From positions 1-6,523 of the forward strand of contig JALSTO010000327.1 of NCBI GenBank assembly GCA_026983685.1: a stretch of 6,523 nt of DNA, written 5' to 3'. The stretch comes from Aquificaceae bacterium. GTDB lineage: Bacteria; Aquificota; Aquificia; Aquificales; Aquificaceae. The translations under genes and the position numbers were made by a program. Within the stretch, counting starts at the first letter, position 1; each line of letters begins with the position of its first letter. The notes beneath the pieces were generated by a model, which searched no databases, had not been told where the DNA came from, and saw nothing but the letters and a program-made list of their open reading frames with translations. Below are positions 5,991 to 6,523 of this stretch, in pieces.

Positions 5991-6523
5991 GCTCCCCTTT
6001 TGGAAGGTAGAGCGGATATGCTCCAGCCATGGTCTTCAACTATCTTCTTGACTACCGCCATTCCCAGACCCATACCCTTTGGATTGCTTGAGTAGTAAGG
6101 TATGAATACCTTATCCCTTTCCTCTTCAGGTATTCCCTTCCCATCGTCGTAGTACTCAAGCCTGTTATCCTCAACCCTTATTCTTATCCTCTTTGCACCC
6201 CACTCTATGCTGTTGTTTATGAGATTGTAAAAGAGCTCCCTGAGGAGCGAGCGGTCCGCCCTCAGCCTTATGTCTCCCTCAACCTTTATCTCCACACCAG
6301 TTGAAGAATACAGTCTTCGTACCTGGTTCAGAACCTCTGAAAGCTGAAGTTCTTCAAGCCTCATATCCCTATCTGGGGTAAGGTGTTTAAACTGGTTGAC
6401 GAGATCGCTTATCCTGTCAATCTCTTTGATTATCAGGGTGGTCAGCTCTGAGAACTTCTCGGGCTCTATACCATCCCTGCCTGCGTACCTCATCAACCTC
6501 TCAAGGTTGAGCCTTATGGGTGT
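5957..6523 (-). CDS. Sensor histidine kinase, NtrY-like, C-terminal part (5' end beyond window)
   Basis: The frame is open from the right edge, giving 188 residues up to TGA at 5957-5959. The visible sequence begins TPIRLNLERLMRY, which fits the segment right after the H-box HEIKNPL of NtrY-type kinases. The phosphorylated His itself should lie just outside the window. The second dimerisation helix is at about 23-48 (LIIKEIDRISDLVNQF). The ATPase domain follows, with an N-box at 99-107 (YNLINNSIE, Asn104 binding Mg2+), G1 at 126-132 (DDGKGIP), an F-box-like VFIPYYSS at 139-146, and G2 at 150-155 (KGMGLGM). All ATP-binding motifs are intact. An internal ATG at 6493 is not the true start, because the coding pattern continues upstream. 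Its sensor domain and cognate regulator are out of view. The receiver gene at 2412-2765 belongs to a different transcription unit and need not be its partner. The 3' end overlaps the convergent unknown gene by 34 nt. Confidence 0.92.
   Translation of the reverse strand, partial: TPIRLNLERLMRYAGRDGIEPEKFSELTTLIIKEIDRISDLVNQFKHLTPDRDMRLEELQLSEVLNQVRRLYSSTGVEIKVEGDIRLRADRSLLRELFYNLINNSIEWGAKRIRIRVEDNRLEYYDDGKGIPEEERDKVFIPYYSSNPKGMGLGMAVVKKIVEDHGWSISALPSKRGAHFLIEFRSRN

Noticed and set aside
2412..6523. Receiver protein and right-edge histidine kinase as a cognate two-component pair
   Set aside because: They are in separate transcription units about 3 kb apart with a plus-strand operon between them. 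The receiver sits in the receptor operon, so a CheA-type kinase elsewhere is at least as likely.

Overview
The window looks like part of a compact genome from a thermophilic bacterium, most likely an Aquificota relative. The signs are heavy use of AGG/AGA for Arg and ATA for Ile, almost no intergenic DNA, repeated 4-nt ATGA/GTGA gene overlaps, and proteins rich in Lys, Glu and Arg. This placement is inferred from codon style and gene content, not from a marker gene. Nearly every base is coding. The only non-coding gaps are about 80 bp at 4422-4501 and 37 bp at 2766-2802. I saw no RNA genes, mobile elements, CRISPR arrays or convincing intrinsic terminators.

The left two thirds (4421 down to 1, minus strand) form one tightly packed apparent operon. 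In order of transcription it encodes: an ODP/flavodiiron-type metallo-beta-lactamase-fold protein; a soluble chemoreceptor-like signalling protein with no membrane segment; a stand-alone CheY-like receiver; an exported SPOR-TPR protein whose reading frame is broken at an A9 run and continues, in the -1 frame, as a YaiO-type outer-membrane beta-barrel; and a membrane-anchored HEAT-repeat protein that runs off the left edge. The first three resemble a cytoplasmic O2/iron sensing and relay module (compare the diiron ODP and its soluble receptor partner in Treponema). The last two look like cell-envelope machinery, perhaps polysaccharide export. The module as a whole may couple oxygen or redox sensing to an envelope output rather than to flagella. 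That coupling is inferred from gene order.

The right third holds a divergent plus-strand operon (4502-5990): a MobB-like GTPase for molybdenum cofactor maturation, a protein with three Cys4 zinc ribbons, and an unrecognised helical protein, all linked by ATGA overlaps. It converges on, and overlaps by 34 nt, the C-terminal half of an NtrY-like sensor histidine kinase that enters from the right edge on the minus strand.

The strongest single oddity is the A9 run at 1594-1602. The barrel frame opens exactly there: an in-frame stop lies directly before it, and it has no ATG/GTG/TTG start for 73 codons. The 507-residue SPOR-TPR-barrel protein therefore exists only if a -1 shift (ribosomal or transcriptional slippage) occurs, or if the sequence is one A short.
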